From: Streptomyces sp. ASQP_92
Lineage (GTDB): Bacteria > Actinomycetota > Actinomycetes > Streptomycetales > Streptomycetaceae
Assembly: GCF_025399895.1 (NCBI RefSeq)
Contig: NZ_JAODUA010000010.1
Location: 209,514 to 273,513, forward strand
Length of the DNA stretch: 64,000 nucleotides
Reading direction: 5' to 3'
This document shows positions 34,071 through 42,033 of this stretch, in pieces. Made by a program: the position numbers and the translations under genes. The notes under the pieces were generated by a model, which was given only the letters and a program-made list of their open reading frames with translations, was not told where the DNA came from and made no database searches. The first letter of the stretch is position 1. Each line of letters opens with the position of its first letter.

Positions 34071-35510
34071 ATGCTCGACACCCGACAGCGCGCCACCGCC
34101 CTGCTCGTCGCCGGCTGCTTCTTCATGGAGATGCTCGACGGCACCATCGTGGCCACCGCCGCCCCTCAGATGGCGGCCTCCCTCGACACCACCCCCGCCT
34201 CCGTGGGCCTGGTGATCACCGTCTATCTGCTGACCCTCGCCGTGCTCATACCGCTCAGCGGCTGGCTCACCGCCCGCTTCGGCGCCCGGCGGATCTTCCT
34301 CGCCGCCATCGCGGTGTTCACCCTCGCCTCGGCGGGCTGCGCGGCGAGCGACGGCCTCACCACGCTCGTCGTGATGCGCGTCCTGCAAGGAGCGGGCGGC
34401 GCCATGATGGTGCCGGTCGGCCGCCTCCTCGTCCTCGACGGGGCCGCCAGGACCGACATACCGAAGATCATGGCGTACATCGTGTGGCCGGGCCTGCTGG
34501 CCCCTGTGTTCGCCCCGCTGCTCGGCGGAGTGCTCACCACCTGGGCGAGCTGGCACTGGATGTTCCTGGTCAACATCCCGCTCGGGGCCCTCGCGTTCAC
34601 CGTCGCCCGCCGACTGGTGGCGGCCGGGCCCACCGCGAGCCCGCCACCGCTCGACGTGCCCGGTGTACTGCTCGGCTGCACCGGACTCGGCGCCCTCACC
34701 TGGGCGGCCCACCTGGTCGCGGACACCGACACCGGCTGGGCTCCGGTCGCCGCCGTCGCCGTGCTCGCCGTCCTCGCGCTCGGCGCGGCCGGGCGTCATC
34801 TGCTGCGCACCGCACACCCGTTGGTGAATCTGCGCACCCTGGAGGTCGCGTCGTTCCGGGCCGCCGTGACGGGCGGCTCGCTGTTCTGGATCGTGGTCGG
34901 CGCCATGCCGTTCCTGCTGCCCCTGCTCTTCCAGGAGGTGTTCGGCTGGAGCGCGGTCGAGTCCGGCGCGGTGGTGCTCTTCGTCTTCGTCGGCAACATC
35001 GGGATCAAGCCCGCGACCACGAGCCTGCTCAACCGCTTCGGGTTCCGCCCGCTGCTGCTCGTCTCCACGGTCGGCCTCGCCCTCGCGGTCGCCGGCTGCG
35101 CCCTGCTCACGCCGTCCACGCCCGTGACCGTGACCGCAGCCCTGGTACTGCTCGGAGGCGCGGCCCGCTCGCTCGGCCTCACCTGCTACTCGACGATCGC
35201 GTTCAGCGAGGTGCCCGCCGACCGGCTGCGTGACGCCAACGCGCTGTCCGCCACCGCCAACCAGCTCGCGGCCGGGCTCGGGGTGGCCGTCGCCACGGTC
35301 GCGCTGCGCCTGGGCGGCGCCTTCACCGACACCGCGGCCGGTCCCTACGCGGTGGCGTTCTGCCTGCTCGGCGCGGTCTGCCTGGTGCCCGCGGCCGGTG
35401 CGCTACGGCTGCGCAGGGGAGTGGGTGACGCGGTGCGCACCGGCCGCGCGCGGCCCGCCGTCGCCCCCGCGCAGGGGCCCGCCGTCTCAGATAGTAGGAA
35501 GTCCGAGTAA
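34071..35510 (+). CDS. MFS multidrug exporter (DHA2, 14-helix type)
   Basis: A 479-residue integral membrane protein. Motif C-like and motif A segments are present: MLDGTIVATAAPQMAASLDT, LTLAVLIPLSGWLTARFGAR and VMRVLQGAGGAMMVPVGRLL. About 14 hydrophobic segments run to residue 450, and the tail is basic and disordered. Members export drugs or antibiotics with protons. The upstream divergent LysR gene suggests inducer-controlled expression. The last codons (ending SDSRKSE) overlap a lower-GC stretch that continues downstream. Confidence 0.88.
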   Translation: MLDTRQRATALLVAGCFFMEMLDGTIVATAAPQMAASLDTTPASVGLVITVYLLTLAVLIPLSGWLTARFGARRIFLAAIAVFTLASAGCAASDGLTTLVVMRVLQGAGGAMMVPVGRLLVLDGAARTDIPKIMAYIVWPGLLAPVFAPLLGGVLTTWASWHWMFLVNIPLGALAFTVARRLVAAGPTASPPPLDVPGVLLGCTGLGALTWAAHLVADTDTGWAPVAAVAVLAVLALGAAGRHLLRTAHPLVNLRTLEVASFRAAVTGGSLFWIVVGAMPFLLPLLFQEVFGWSAVESGAVVLFVFVGNIGIKPATTSLLNRFGFRPLLLVSTVGLALAVAGCALLTPSTPVTVTAALVLLGGAARSLGLTCYSTIAFSEVPADRLRDANALSATANQLAAGLGVAVATVALRLGGAFTDTAAGPYAVAFCLLGAVCLVPAAGALRLRRGVGDAVRTGRARPAVAPAQGPAVSDSRKSE

Positions 35511-35703
35511 TTGTGGAGACAGACTCCAGTGGAGCGCTTAGCTTTGTAGGAGCCGAACGTCTCGCTGATCCAGCGAAGGGCGGTCGTGAGCGCAGTGCCC
35601 CTTGGCAGGCAACCCCTGCGGCAGCGCTCCCCGCCCCTTCCGGCACCTCACTGCATCCGCCGGGGCCCGCCCCCGGACCTCCCAGCAGAGGAGTCGAATC
35701 CCC

Positions 35704-35832
35704 ATGGTCAAGCAGCCCGCCCGCCGAGTCCGTCACTCTTCGCGCAGCAGCGAGTCCGACCGCAAGAACGCCGCCGCCGCCCTCCAGCGCGCGCTGGACC
35801 GCAGGGACAACGGCGGCTCCACCGGGCACTGA
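35704..35832 (+). CDS. 42-residue basic protein
   Basis: ATG 35704 has AGAGGAG about ten bases upstream. The sequence is basic and serine-rich, with RRVRHSSRSSESDRKNAAAA followed by LQRALDRRDNGGSTGH. I do not recognise a family; the composition suggests a nucleic-acid-associated or intrinsically disordered protein. The 193-base gap before it is visibly richer in A/T than its surroundings and holds the palindrome CTCCAGTGGAG, probably promoter DNA. It ends 15 bases before the convergent phosphatase gene. Confidence 0.65.
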   Translation: MVKQPARRVRHSSRSSESDRKNAAAALQRALDRRDNGGSTGH

Positions 35833-35847
35833 GCCCGGCCGCCCCGG

Positions 35848-37422
35848 CTAACGCCCGCGCTGTATCTCGAAGTGGTCGATGCGCTCGCCGGTCTCGGCGA
35901 GCGCGCTGACCTTCATCTTCGGCCGGTGCCCTGCCTCGACCTCCACCGCGAGGAACGAGTAGTTGGTGTAGCGGACGCGTGACCACTCCACGGTCTCGGT
36001 GACCTTCGCGCCGCCCTTGGCCCAGTGGTAGGTGTTCACGCTGTCGCGGTCCGCCTCGTGGCCCTCGTAGGAGTCGGGCACCGGGAAGCTGTAGAGCGAG
36101 CGGCCCGCCGCGCCGGCCGTGACGTACACGATGCCGTCGCGCGTCGGATCGGTACGCTCGCCGATGGCGACCTTGCGGCCGACCCTGTTGCCCTTGATGG
36201 CGTCCGTGCGCTCGTACACGTGGTTGTGGCCGTTGATCACCAGGTCGACCTGGTGCTTCTCGAACAGGGGCACCCAGGCATCGCGCACGCCCCCCTCCGA
36301 GGCGTGCGAGCTCGTCGTCGAGAAGGCGCAGTGGTGGAAGAAGACCACGATGAAGTCGACCGCGCGGTCGGCGCGCAGCTCGGCGAGACGGTTGTCCAGC
36401 CAGGTGGTCTGCCGACCGCCGCTGATGCCGAAGTTGGCCGGGATCTCGTACGAGACGTCGTTGGCGTCCAGCGCCACGACGCCCACGTTGCCGTGCACGA
36501 AGGAGTAGACACCGGGCTGGTTCACCGGGTCGGGGCCGTTGGCCGGCAGCGACCAGCGGGCGTTCTGGCCGCCGTAGCCCTGCGGCGAGTACCAGGCCTC
36601 CATGTCGTGGTTGCCGGTGGTCACCATCCACGGCACCGTCTTGGCCACCGACTCGGTCTGCGCCAGGAACTGGTCCCAGGTGCGCGCGTCGTACTGGTCC
36701 GAGGACTGGCCCGAACCCGACGGGTCCGCGTAGCAGATGTCGCCCGCGTGCAGATGGAAGGCCGGGTTCTGGCCGAGGATCACCTGGTCGTTGCCGAGCG
36801 CGTGGTAGCTGACGCCCTGGTCGCCGAAGGCCGTGAAGGTGAAGTTCTCGGCGTGCCCGGGAGCCGTGGTGAAGGTGCCGAGCGTGCCCAGGTTGCGGCG
36901 GTCCGCCGGGTCGAAGCCGTCGTGGCCGACCCCGTAGTAGTACGTCTGGCCCGGCCGCAGCCGGTCCAGGCCCGCGTGCACATAGAACTGCTCGGCCGCC
37001 GCGATCTTGCCGCCGTTCAGGGCGGGCGTGGTCAGATGGCGCACCTCGGCGTCGATCTTCCGGCTCAGCGACCAGGGGCTCGTGCCGATGCGGATGTACG
37101 GCTTCCTGACCGCGAACGGGACCTGCCAGGAGACCCGCATCTGGGTCTTGGGATCGGCCCCGTACGCGAGGTGGCGGCCGAACGGCGCGGCCAGCGAACC
37201 GTCCACACCGTGCCGGGAGGTGGAGGTGAGCGCGGTGGGCGCGGCGTAGGCGGGCGAGGCCGCCCCGGTCGTCGCGAGGCCGGCCCCGGCGACGGCGGCC
37301 GTGGCGGCGCCGGTGCGCAGCAGGCCCCGCCGGCTCAGCCTGCTTCTCAGGTACTCGTGCTGCTCGGCCATGCTCATGCGCGCGGCGAGCCGGTCGGGGA
37401 TGCCGAATCGGGGGATGTCCAT
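35848..37422 (-). CDS. purple acid phosphatase-like metallophosphoesterase, Tat-exported
   Basis: A 524-residue protein. ATG 37422 has GGAGGAGG upstream, though 12 bases away; ATG 37461 is an alternative. The signal is of Tat type with SRRGLLRTGAATAAVAGAG ending around ASPAYA. A fibronectin-like PAP N-domain (KTQMRVSWQVPFAVRKPYIR) is followed by the metallophosphoesterase block: FGDQGVSY, HAGDICYADPSG, TTGNHDMEAW, VVFFHHCAFSTTS and INGHNHVYERTDAIKG, which supply the two-metal ligands. It should release phosphate from organic esters outside the cell. It is divergent from leuB. Confidence 0.88.
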   Translation of the reverse strand: MDIPRFGIPDRLAARMSMAEQHEYLRSRLSRRGLLRTGAATAAVAGAGLATTGAASPAYAAPTALTSTSRHGVDGSLAAPFGRHLAYGADPKTQMRVSWQVPFAVRKPYIRIGTSPWSLSRKIDAEVRHLTTPALNGGKIAAAEQFYVHAGLDRLRPGQTYYYGVGHDGFDPADRRNLGTLGTFTTAPGHAENFTFTAFGDQGVSYHALGNDQVILGQNPAFHLHAGDICYADPSGSGQSSDQYDARTWDQFLAQTESVAKTVPWMVTTGNHDMEAWYSPQGYGGQNARWSLPANGPDPVNQPGVYSFVHGNVGVVALDANDVSYEIPANFGISGGRQTTWLDNRLAELRADRAVDFIVVFFHHCAFSTTSSHASEGGVRDAWVPLFEKHQVDLVINGHNHVYERTDAIKGNRVGRKVAIGERTDPTRDGIVYVTAGAAGRSLYSFPVPDSYEGHEADRDSVNTYHWAKGGAKVTETVEWSRVRYTNYSFLAVEVEAGHRPKMKVSALAETGERIDHFEIQRGR

Positions 37423-37594
37423 GGCCGAAAACGTCCTCCTCCGAGGCGACGTGATCATCACCGCCCGGTGAACTCCGGGCGTACAAACGGCTACACGATG
37501 CGGCGCGAGACGGGTCGGCGCTGAGGCCTCGGGTGCCCTTTCAATCGCCGGACGGGCTGAGGATGCCGCTACGGGCCGGCACCAGTGCCGCTAG

Positions 37595-37815
37595 GGGCGC
37601 GGGGAACTGCGCGACCAGCCACGCACGGTCCGCAGCCGAAAGCGGGGTTTCCTGGGGCTCCGCCCCAGACCCCGTAGCGCGTTTTAAGGGCGCTTGTCCT
37701 CTATCTCCCCCAAGGCCTTAAGGGCCAGGGGGGACCCCCATGACGGGCTGAGGTCGCCCGCGTTGGCCCACCCTGCCAAGGGCAGCCCGCCCAGGGGCGC
37801 GGGGAACTGCGCGGG
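37595..37815. repeat. dispersed repeats and hairpin between phosphatase and leuB
   Basis: GGGGCGCGGGGAACTGCGC occurs at 37595 and 37794. Between them, CTGGGGCTCCGCCCCAG (37652-37668) is a perfect palindrome, and CCCCCAAGGCCTTAAGGGCC at about 37707 repeats a stretch near 2647. The 525-base gap otherwise holds no gene, only the leuB promoter region at its right end. Confidence 0.8.
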
Positions 37816-37890
37816 TGACCCGGCACGGTCTGCGGGCGAACGCGGCCGGGCGCGAGGTGTCCGCCCTGTCGGGCAGGGTTCGGGCCCCGG

Positions 37891-37909
37891 CTGTCCACAG
37901 TGTGGACAT
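37891..37909. promoter_or_regulatory. facing pair of DnaA-box-like 9-mers upstream of leuB
   Basis: TGTCCACA-G-TGTGGACA (37892-37908) is a perfect 17-bp palindrome. Read outward it contains CTGTCCACA on the plus strand and ATGTCCACA on the minus strand, each one mismatch from the Streptomyces DnaA box TTGTCCACA. It lies 39 bp before the leuB start. Confidence 0.5.
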
Positions 37910-37947
37910 CGGGTGTCAGGGCTTGGGACGACCAGTAGGGTTCCCCC

Positions 37948-38997
37948 ATGTCGGTAAGTTCTCGCAGCATCAATCTCGCAGTGATCCCCGGTGACGGCAT
38001 CGGCCAGGAGGTCGTGGCCCAGGGCCTGAAGGTTCTCAGCGCCGTCCTTCCGCAGGATGTGAAGCTGGAGACCCGGGAGTTCGATTTCGGCGCGCGGCGC
38101 TACCACGCCACCGGTGAGACCCTCACCGACGCCGATGTCGCCGAGCTCAAGCAGCACGACGCGATCCTGCTCGGCGCGATCGGAGACCCCTCGGTCCCGT
38201 CCGGCGTCCTGGAGCGCGGCTTCCTGCTGAAGCTCCGCTTCCTCTTCGACCACTACGTCAACCTCCGCCCCAGCAGGCTGCTCCCCGGCGTCGCCACCCC
38301 GCTCGCCGGCCAGCCCGAGATCGACTTCATCGTCGTACGCGAAGGCACCGAGGGGCCGTACACCGGCAACGGCGGCTCCATCCGCACCGGTACGCCGCAC
38401 GAGGTCGCCACCGAGGTCTCGGTCAACACCGCCTTCGGTGTGGAGCGCGTGGTCCGGGACGCCTTCGCCCGCGCCCAGGCCCGCCCGCGCAAGAAGCTGA
38501 CGCTGGTCCACAAGAACAACGTCCTGGCCTACGCCGGACACCTGTGGACCAACATCTTCAACGCGGTGGCCGCGGAGTTCCCCGACGTCACCACCGACTA
38601 TCTGCACGTGGACGCGGCGACGATCTTCCTCGTCACCGACCCGGCGCGCTTCGACGTGATCGTCACCGACAACCTCTTCGGCGACATCATCACCGACCTC
38701 GCCGCGGCCGTCTCCGGCGGCATCGGCGTTGCTGCCTCGGGCAACATCAACCCGAGCGGCACCTTCCCCTCGATGTTCGAGCCGGTCCACGGCTCCGCCC
38801 CGGACATCGCGGGCCAGGGCAAGGCCGACCCGTCGGCCACCGTCCTCTCCGTCGCGCTGCTCCTTCGCCACCTCGGCTACGAGCCCGAGGCGGCCCGCAT
38901 CGAGAGCGCCGTCTCCGCCGATCTGGCGGCCCGCGGCGAGTCGGTCCGCACCACGGACGAGATCGGCGACGCGCTCGCCGCGCGAGTAGCGGGCTGA
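37948..38997 (+). CDS. leuB: 3-isopropylmalate dehydrogenase
   Basis: A 349-residue NAD-dependent enzyme oxidising and decarboxylating 3-isopropylmalate in leucine synthesis. ATG 37948 follows TAGGGT by six bases with no Shine-Dalgarno, so it is probably leaderless. Family marks are INLAVIPGDGIGQEVVAQGL, ILLGAIGDPSVPSGVLERG, LRFLFDHYVNLRP, DFIVVREGTEGPYTGNGG, and the metal/NAD block VIVTDNLFGDIITDLAAAVS followed by FPSMFEPVHGSAPDIAGQG. It is separated from leuA and leuCD, none of which are in this window. Confidence 0.97.
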   Translation: MSVSSRSINLAVIPGDGIGQEVVAQGLKVLSAVLPQDVKLETREFDFGARRYHATGETLTDADVAELKQHDAILLGAIGDPSVPSGVLERGFLLKLRFLFDHYVNLRPSRLLPGVATPLAGQPEIDFIVVREGTEGPYTGNGGSIRTGTPHEVATEVSVNTAFGVERVVRDAFARAQARPRKKLTLVHKNNVLAYAGHLWTNIFNAVAAEFPDVTTDYLHVDAATIFLVTDPARFDVIVTDNLFGDIITDLAAAVSGGIGVAASGNINPSGTFPSMFEPVHGSAPDIAGQGKADPSATVLSVALLLRHLGYEPEAARIESAVSADLAARGESVRTTDEIGDALAARVAG

Positions 38998-39018
38998 CCC
39001 GCGCGCACCGTACGGAAC

Positions 39019-39053
39019 AGCCGCCGGGTCGTCTTTCGCACCCGGCGGCTTTT
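39019..39053 (+). terminator. leuB terminator
   Basis: AGCCGCCGGGT (39019-39029) pairs with ACCCGGCGGCT (39040-39050), ten-base loop, then TTT. It starts 21 bases after the leuB stop. Confidence 0.82.
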
Positions 39054-39114
39054 CGCATGCGGCCACCGGGTGACACCATCAAACCCGGACCGCACATCAC
39101 ACCGTTATGTCCAT

Positions 39115-39146
39115 GGCCCACCACGAGCGATAATCGAACGTGGGCC
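39115..39146. promoter_or_regulatory. inverted repeat in the ilvE upstream region
   Basis: GGCCCAC (39115-39121) and GTGGGCC (39140-39146) flank CGATAATCG, itself a 9-bp palindrome (39128-39136). Nested symmetry of this kind is compatible with an operator or a leader hairpin. An eight-codon frame, MSMAHHER, overlaps it but has no ribosome binding site. Confidence 0.35.
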
Positions 39147-39234
39147 GCGGCAAGCGGAGCAGCTCGGACGTCCAGGCACAGGCAGCGGCGTGAGCGCGGT
39201 CCGTCACTATCCACCGGTGAAGGACACAGCACTC

Positions 39235-40335
39235 ATGACGACGCCCACGATCGAGCTCAAGCCCACCTCGCACCCGCTGTCCGACGCGGAGCGCGAGGCG
39301 ATTCTGGCCAGCCCCGGTTTCGGCCGCCACTTCACCGACAACATGGTGACGGTCCGCTGGACCGAAGGGCGCGGCTGGCACGACGCCCAGCTCGTGCCGT
39401 ACGCGCCGCTGTCCATGGACCCGGCGAACATGACGCTGCACTACGCGCAGACCATCTTCGAGGGCCTCAAGGCCTACCGCCAGGCGGACGGCACGGTCGC
39501 CACGTTCCGGCCCGAGGCCAACGCCGAGCGCTTCCAGAACTCCGCCCGCCGCATCGCGATGCCCGAGGTCCCCGTCGACCTGTTCATCGCGGCGTGTGAC
39601 GCGCTGGTCCAGCAGGACAAGGCGTGGGTCCCCTCCATCGGTGAGGCCTCCCTCTACCTGCGCCCCTTCATGATCGCGGCCGAGGTCGGCCTCGGCGTGA
39701 AGCCCGCCAACGAATACCTCTTCATCGTGATCGCCTCCCCGGCCGGCGCCTACTTCCCCGGCGGCGTCAAGCCCGTCTCGGTCTGGCTCTCCGAGGAGTA
39801 CGTGCGCGCCGTCAAGGGCGGCACCGGCGCGGCCAAGACCGGCGGCAACTACGCGGCCTCCCTCGTCGCCCAGGCCGAGGCGGCCCAGCACGGCTGCGAC
39901 CAGGTGGTCTGGCTGGACGCCGTCGAGCACCGCTGGATCGAGGAAATGGGCGGCATGAACCTGTACTTCGTGTACGGGCAGGAAGACGGCTCGCGGAAGA
40001 TCGTCACGCCCGAGCTGACCGGCTCGCTGCTTCCCGGCATCACCCGCGACTCCCTCCTGAAGATCGCCCGCGACCTCGGGTACGAGGCCGTCGAGGGCCG
40101 GATCTCCACGGAGGACTGGAAGCGCGACAACGAGAACGGCACCCTGCTCGAGGTCTTCGCCTGCGGCACCGCGGCGGTCATCACCCCGGTCGGCTCGGTG
40201 AAGTCGGCCCGTCACAACTGGACCCAGGGCGACGGGCAGCCGGGCGAGGTCACGATGGAGCTCCGCAAGGCGCTGCTCGACCTTCAGACCGGGCACGCCC
40301 CGGACCCGCACGGCTGGATGCACCCGCTGGGCTAG
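39235..40335 (+). CDS. ilvE: branched-chain amino acid aminotransferase
   Basis: A 366-residue PLP enzyme transferring amino groups to the keto acids of valine, leucine and isoleucine. ATG 39235 has GAAGGA upstream. Fold type IV marks are MTLHYAQTIFEGLKAYRQAD, SLYLRPFMIAAEVGLGVKPA, the PLP lysine region VKGGTGAAKTGGNYAASLVA, and IEEMGGMNLYFVYG. The C-terminal LEVFACGTAAVITPVGSVKS is characteristic. It follows leuB after a terminator, so it is separately transcribed but in the same pathway. Confidence 0.97.
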   Translation: MTTPTIELKPTSHPLSDAEREAILASPGFGRHFTDNMVTVRWTEGRGWHDAQLVPYAPLSMDPANMTLHYAQTIFEGLKAYRQADGTVATFRPEANAERFQNSARRIAMPEVPVDLFIAACDALVQQDKAWVPSIGEASLYLRPFMIAAEVGLGVKPANEYLFIVIASPAGAYFPGGVKPVSVWLSEEYVRAVKGGTGAAKTGGNYAASLVAQAEAAQHGCDQVVWLDAVEHRWIEEMGGMNLYFVYGQEDGSRKIVTPELTGSLLPGITRDSLLKIARDLGYEAVEGRISTEDWKRDNENGTLLEVFACGTAAVITPVGSVKSARHNWTQGDGQPGEVTMELRKALLDLQTGHAPDPHGWMHPLG

Positions 40336-40343
40336 GCGGTACC

Positions 40344-40361
40344 CGGGGGGCTCCGCCCCGG
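40344..40361. terminator. GGGGCTCCGCCCC-type hairpin between convergent genes
   Basis: CGGGGGGCTCCGCCCCG is a near-perfect palindrome nine bases after the ilvE stop. It belongs to the same dispersed hairpin family as 37652, 55678, 55757 and 59430, and here would end transcription of ilvE and possibly of the convergent permease gene. Confidence 0.55.
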
Positions 40362-40469
40362 ACCCCGCTCCTCGAACGCCGGAGGGGAGGGATGTGCTCC
40401 GGCCGCGGTCCGCCCCGGCGTTGCCGCGCGGTTCCCCGCGCCCCAGGGGGCGTTGGCGCCGCGCGGTGC

Positions 40470-41906
40470 TCAGCTCTCGGCCAGGGCCGCCTCGGACTCC
40501 AGGTCCGGGGCGGCCTTCTCGTTGGCCCGGAGGCGGGTGGACAGGGCCAGATACACCACGCCGCCCACCACCCCCGACAGCAGGAAGCTGCAATCCACCC
40601 CGCCGGTCCAACTCAGCAGCGGGCCCTGGTGGTTGGGGAGTGAGACCCCCAGCAGGCCGACGCCCGCGCCCAGCGCCCAGGAGATCACCGCACGCGGGTT
40701 CCAGCCCGCCCGGTACCAGTAGATCCCGCCCCGCGCACGGCGGTTGAAGACCTGGAGGGCGTCGGCGTCGTACACGCCGCGACAGCGGACGAAGCCGATC
40801 AGGGTGATCACCGCCCACGGGGTGCCGATCGCGGTGAGCAGCAGGACGAACGAGGTCATCGCGGCCTGTGCGTCCCAGGCGAAGTGACCCGCGAAGACGC
40901 ACAGCGTGGCGACGCCCGCCACCGCGAACGTGGCCTGGGTGCGCGAGGCGCGCGGCAGGATCGCGTCGAGGTCCAGGCCCATCGAGTAGAGCATCAGACC
41001 CGCGTTGCCCACCGAGCCGGCGGAGGCCGAGAGCAGCAGCGGCACCAGGTACCAGCTGGGGGCGGCCGAGACCAGCGGGCCCGCGTAGTCGGTGGCCGCG
41101 CGGGCCGCGTACGCGGTGAACGTGCCGAAGAGCTGCGGAACGAGGAGGCCCGCCGTCAGGCCGAGCCAGGTCGCGTGCAGCACCCGGCGCGGGCGGTGGC
41201 GGGTCGGTGAGATGTAGCGGGTGTAGTCGCCGAGCAGGGTGATGAAGGCGATCGGCCCGCTGAGCCCGGCCGCCACCAGCGCGAGCAGCCAGGTCGGCCA
41301 GAACGAGCCGAGCAGATAGCCCCCGGCCTCCGGCAGCGCGGAGGTGGTGAAGTGCGGCGCGTAGGCGAAGACTCCGAGGAGCAGCAGCGCCGTCATGCCC
41401 ACGGCGAGGATGCGTGAGAGGCGCAGCAGCACCCGGTAGCCGTAGACCGCGCCGACGACGGTGGCCGCGGCGAGCAGCGCGTACACGACCGCGTACGAGG
41501 CGCCCCCGGTCGGCAGCCCGAACAGGCGGTGCAGGACGCCCGTCATCGCGTCGCCGCCGATCCACACGGTCAGCGCGGTGTAGCCGAGCGAGAGCAGCAG
41601 ACCCACCACCGAGCCCACCAGCCGTCCCCGTACGCCGAATTGGGCGCCCGAGGAGGTCGACAGATTGGTGGCGGTGCGCAGGGACACCAGGGCGAGCGGC
41701 GCGGTGAGCAGGGTGCCGACCACGGTTCCGGCGGTCACCGCGCCGACCGAGGCCCACCAGCCCAGGCCGAAGGAGACCGGCAGCCAGCCGAAGATGATCA
41801 CTCCGAGGCAGAGGTTCGAGCCGAGCAGGATCGAGACGAGGTCGCGTGGCCCGCTGGTGCGTTCCGCCTCCGGGACCGTATCGACTCCGCGCTGTTCCAT
41901 GAGCAT
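40470..41906 (-). CDS. NCS1-family nucleobase (cytosine/purine) permease
   Basis: A 478-residue protein with about twelve membrane segments. ATG 41906 follows GAGAGG with an eight-base spacer. NCS1 features are RDLVSILLGSNLCLGVIIFG, WWASVGAVTAGTVVGTLLTA, LVSLRTATNLSTSSGAQFGV, LGDYTRYISPTRHRPRRVLH and a WNPRAVISWALGAG segment near the end. Members import cytosine, purines, allantoin or hydantoins. It is divergent from the urease genes and shares their paired operator, so the imported compound is likely a nitrogen source that yields urea or ammonia. Confidence 0.88.
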   Translation of the reverse strand: MLMEQRGVDTVPEAERTSGPRDLVSILLGSNLCLGVIIFGWLPVSFGLGWWASVGAVTAGTVVGTLLTAPLALVSLRTATNLSTSSGAQFGVRGRLVGSVVGLLLSLGYTALTVWIGGDAMTGVLHRLFGLPTGGASYAVVYALLAAATVVGAVYGYRVLLRLSRILAVGMTALLLLGVFAYAPHFTTSALPEAGGYLLGSFWPTWLLALVAAGLSGPIAFITLLGDYTRYISPTRHRPRRVLHATWLGLTAGLLVPQLFGTFTAYAARAATDYAGPLVSAAPSWYLVPLLLSASAGSVGNAGLMLYSMGLDLDAILPRASRTQATFAVAGVATLCVFAGHFAWDAQAAMTSFVLLLTAIGTPWAVITLIGFVRCRGVYDADALQVFNRRARGGIYWYRAGWNPRAVISWALGAGVGLLGVSLPNHQGPLLSWTGGVDCSFLLSGVVGGVVYLALSTRLRANEKAAPDLESEAALAES

Positions 41907-41932
41907 GCCGGTGCCTCTCACTCTTCGGGGAT

Positions 41933-42016
41933 TTGAGTGGCGCTCAATGTGACCCATGCCAAGCAGTGCCGTCAATGCTTCCCGTCTGAGAAATCTCTGG
42001 TTAGAGTGGCGTTCAA
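41933..42016. promoter_or_regulatory. paired operators between permease and urease genes
   Basis: TTGAGTGGCGCTCAA (41933-41947) is a palindrome with a five-base centre. TAGAGTGGCGTTCAA (42002-42016) is a copy with two changes, 69 bp downstream in the same orientation. One sits near the permease start and the other just before the ureAB ribosome binding site, AGGAGG (42019-42024). A single dimeric repressor could control both directions. Confidence 0.6.
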
Positions 42017-42033
42017 ACAGGAGGTGTGGTGGC

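Noticed and set aside
35686..35700. tRNA T-arm-like GAGTCGAATCCCC
   Set aside because: No acceptor or anticodon stems around it; it is the ribosome-binding region of the 42-residue gene.
35708..37486. 592-codon minus frame over the phosphatase gene
   Set aside because: Same strand but wrong frame; the 537-codon frame has Tat signal and all metallophosphoesterase motifs.
37891..37909. Replication origin
   Set aside because: Only two DnaA-like boxes and no dnaA, dnaN or AT-rich unwinding region; kept only as a regulatory observation.
39105..39131. ilvE leader peptide MSMAHHER
   Set aside because: No Ile, Leu or Val codons and no ribosome binding site.
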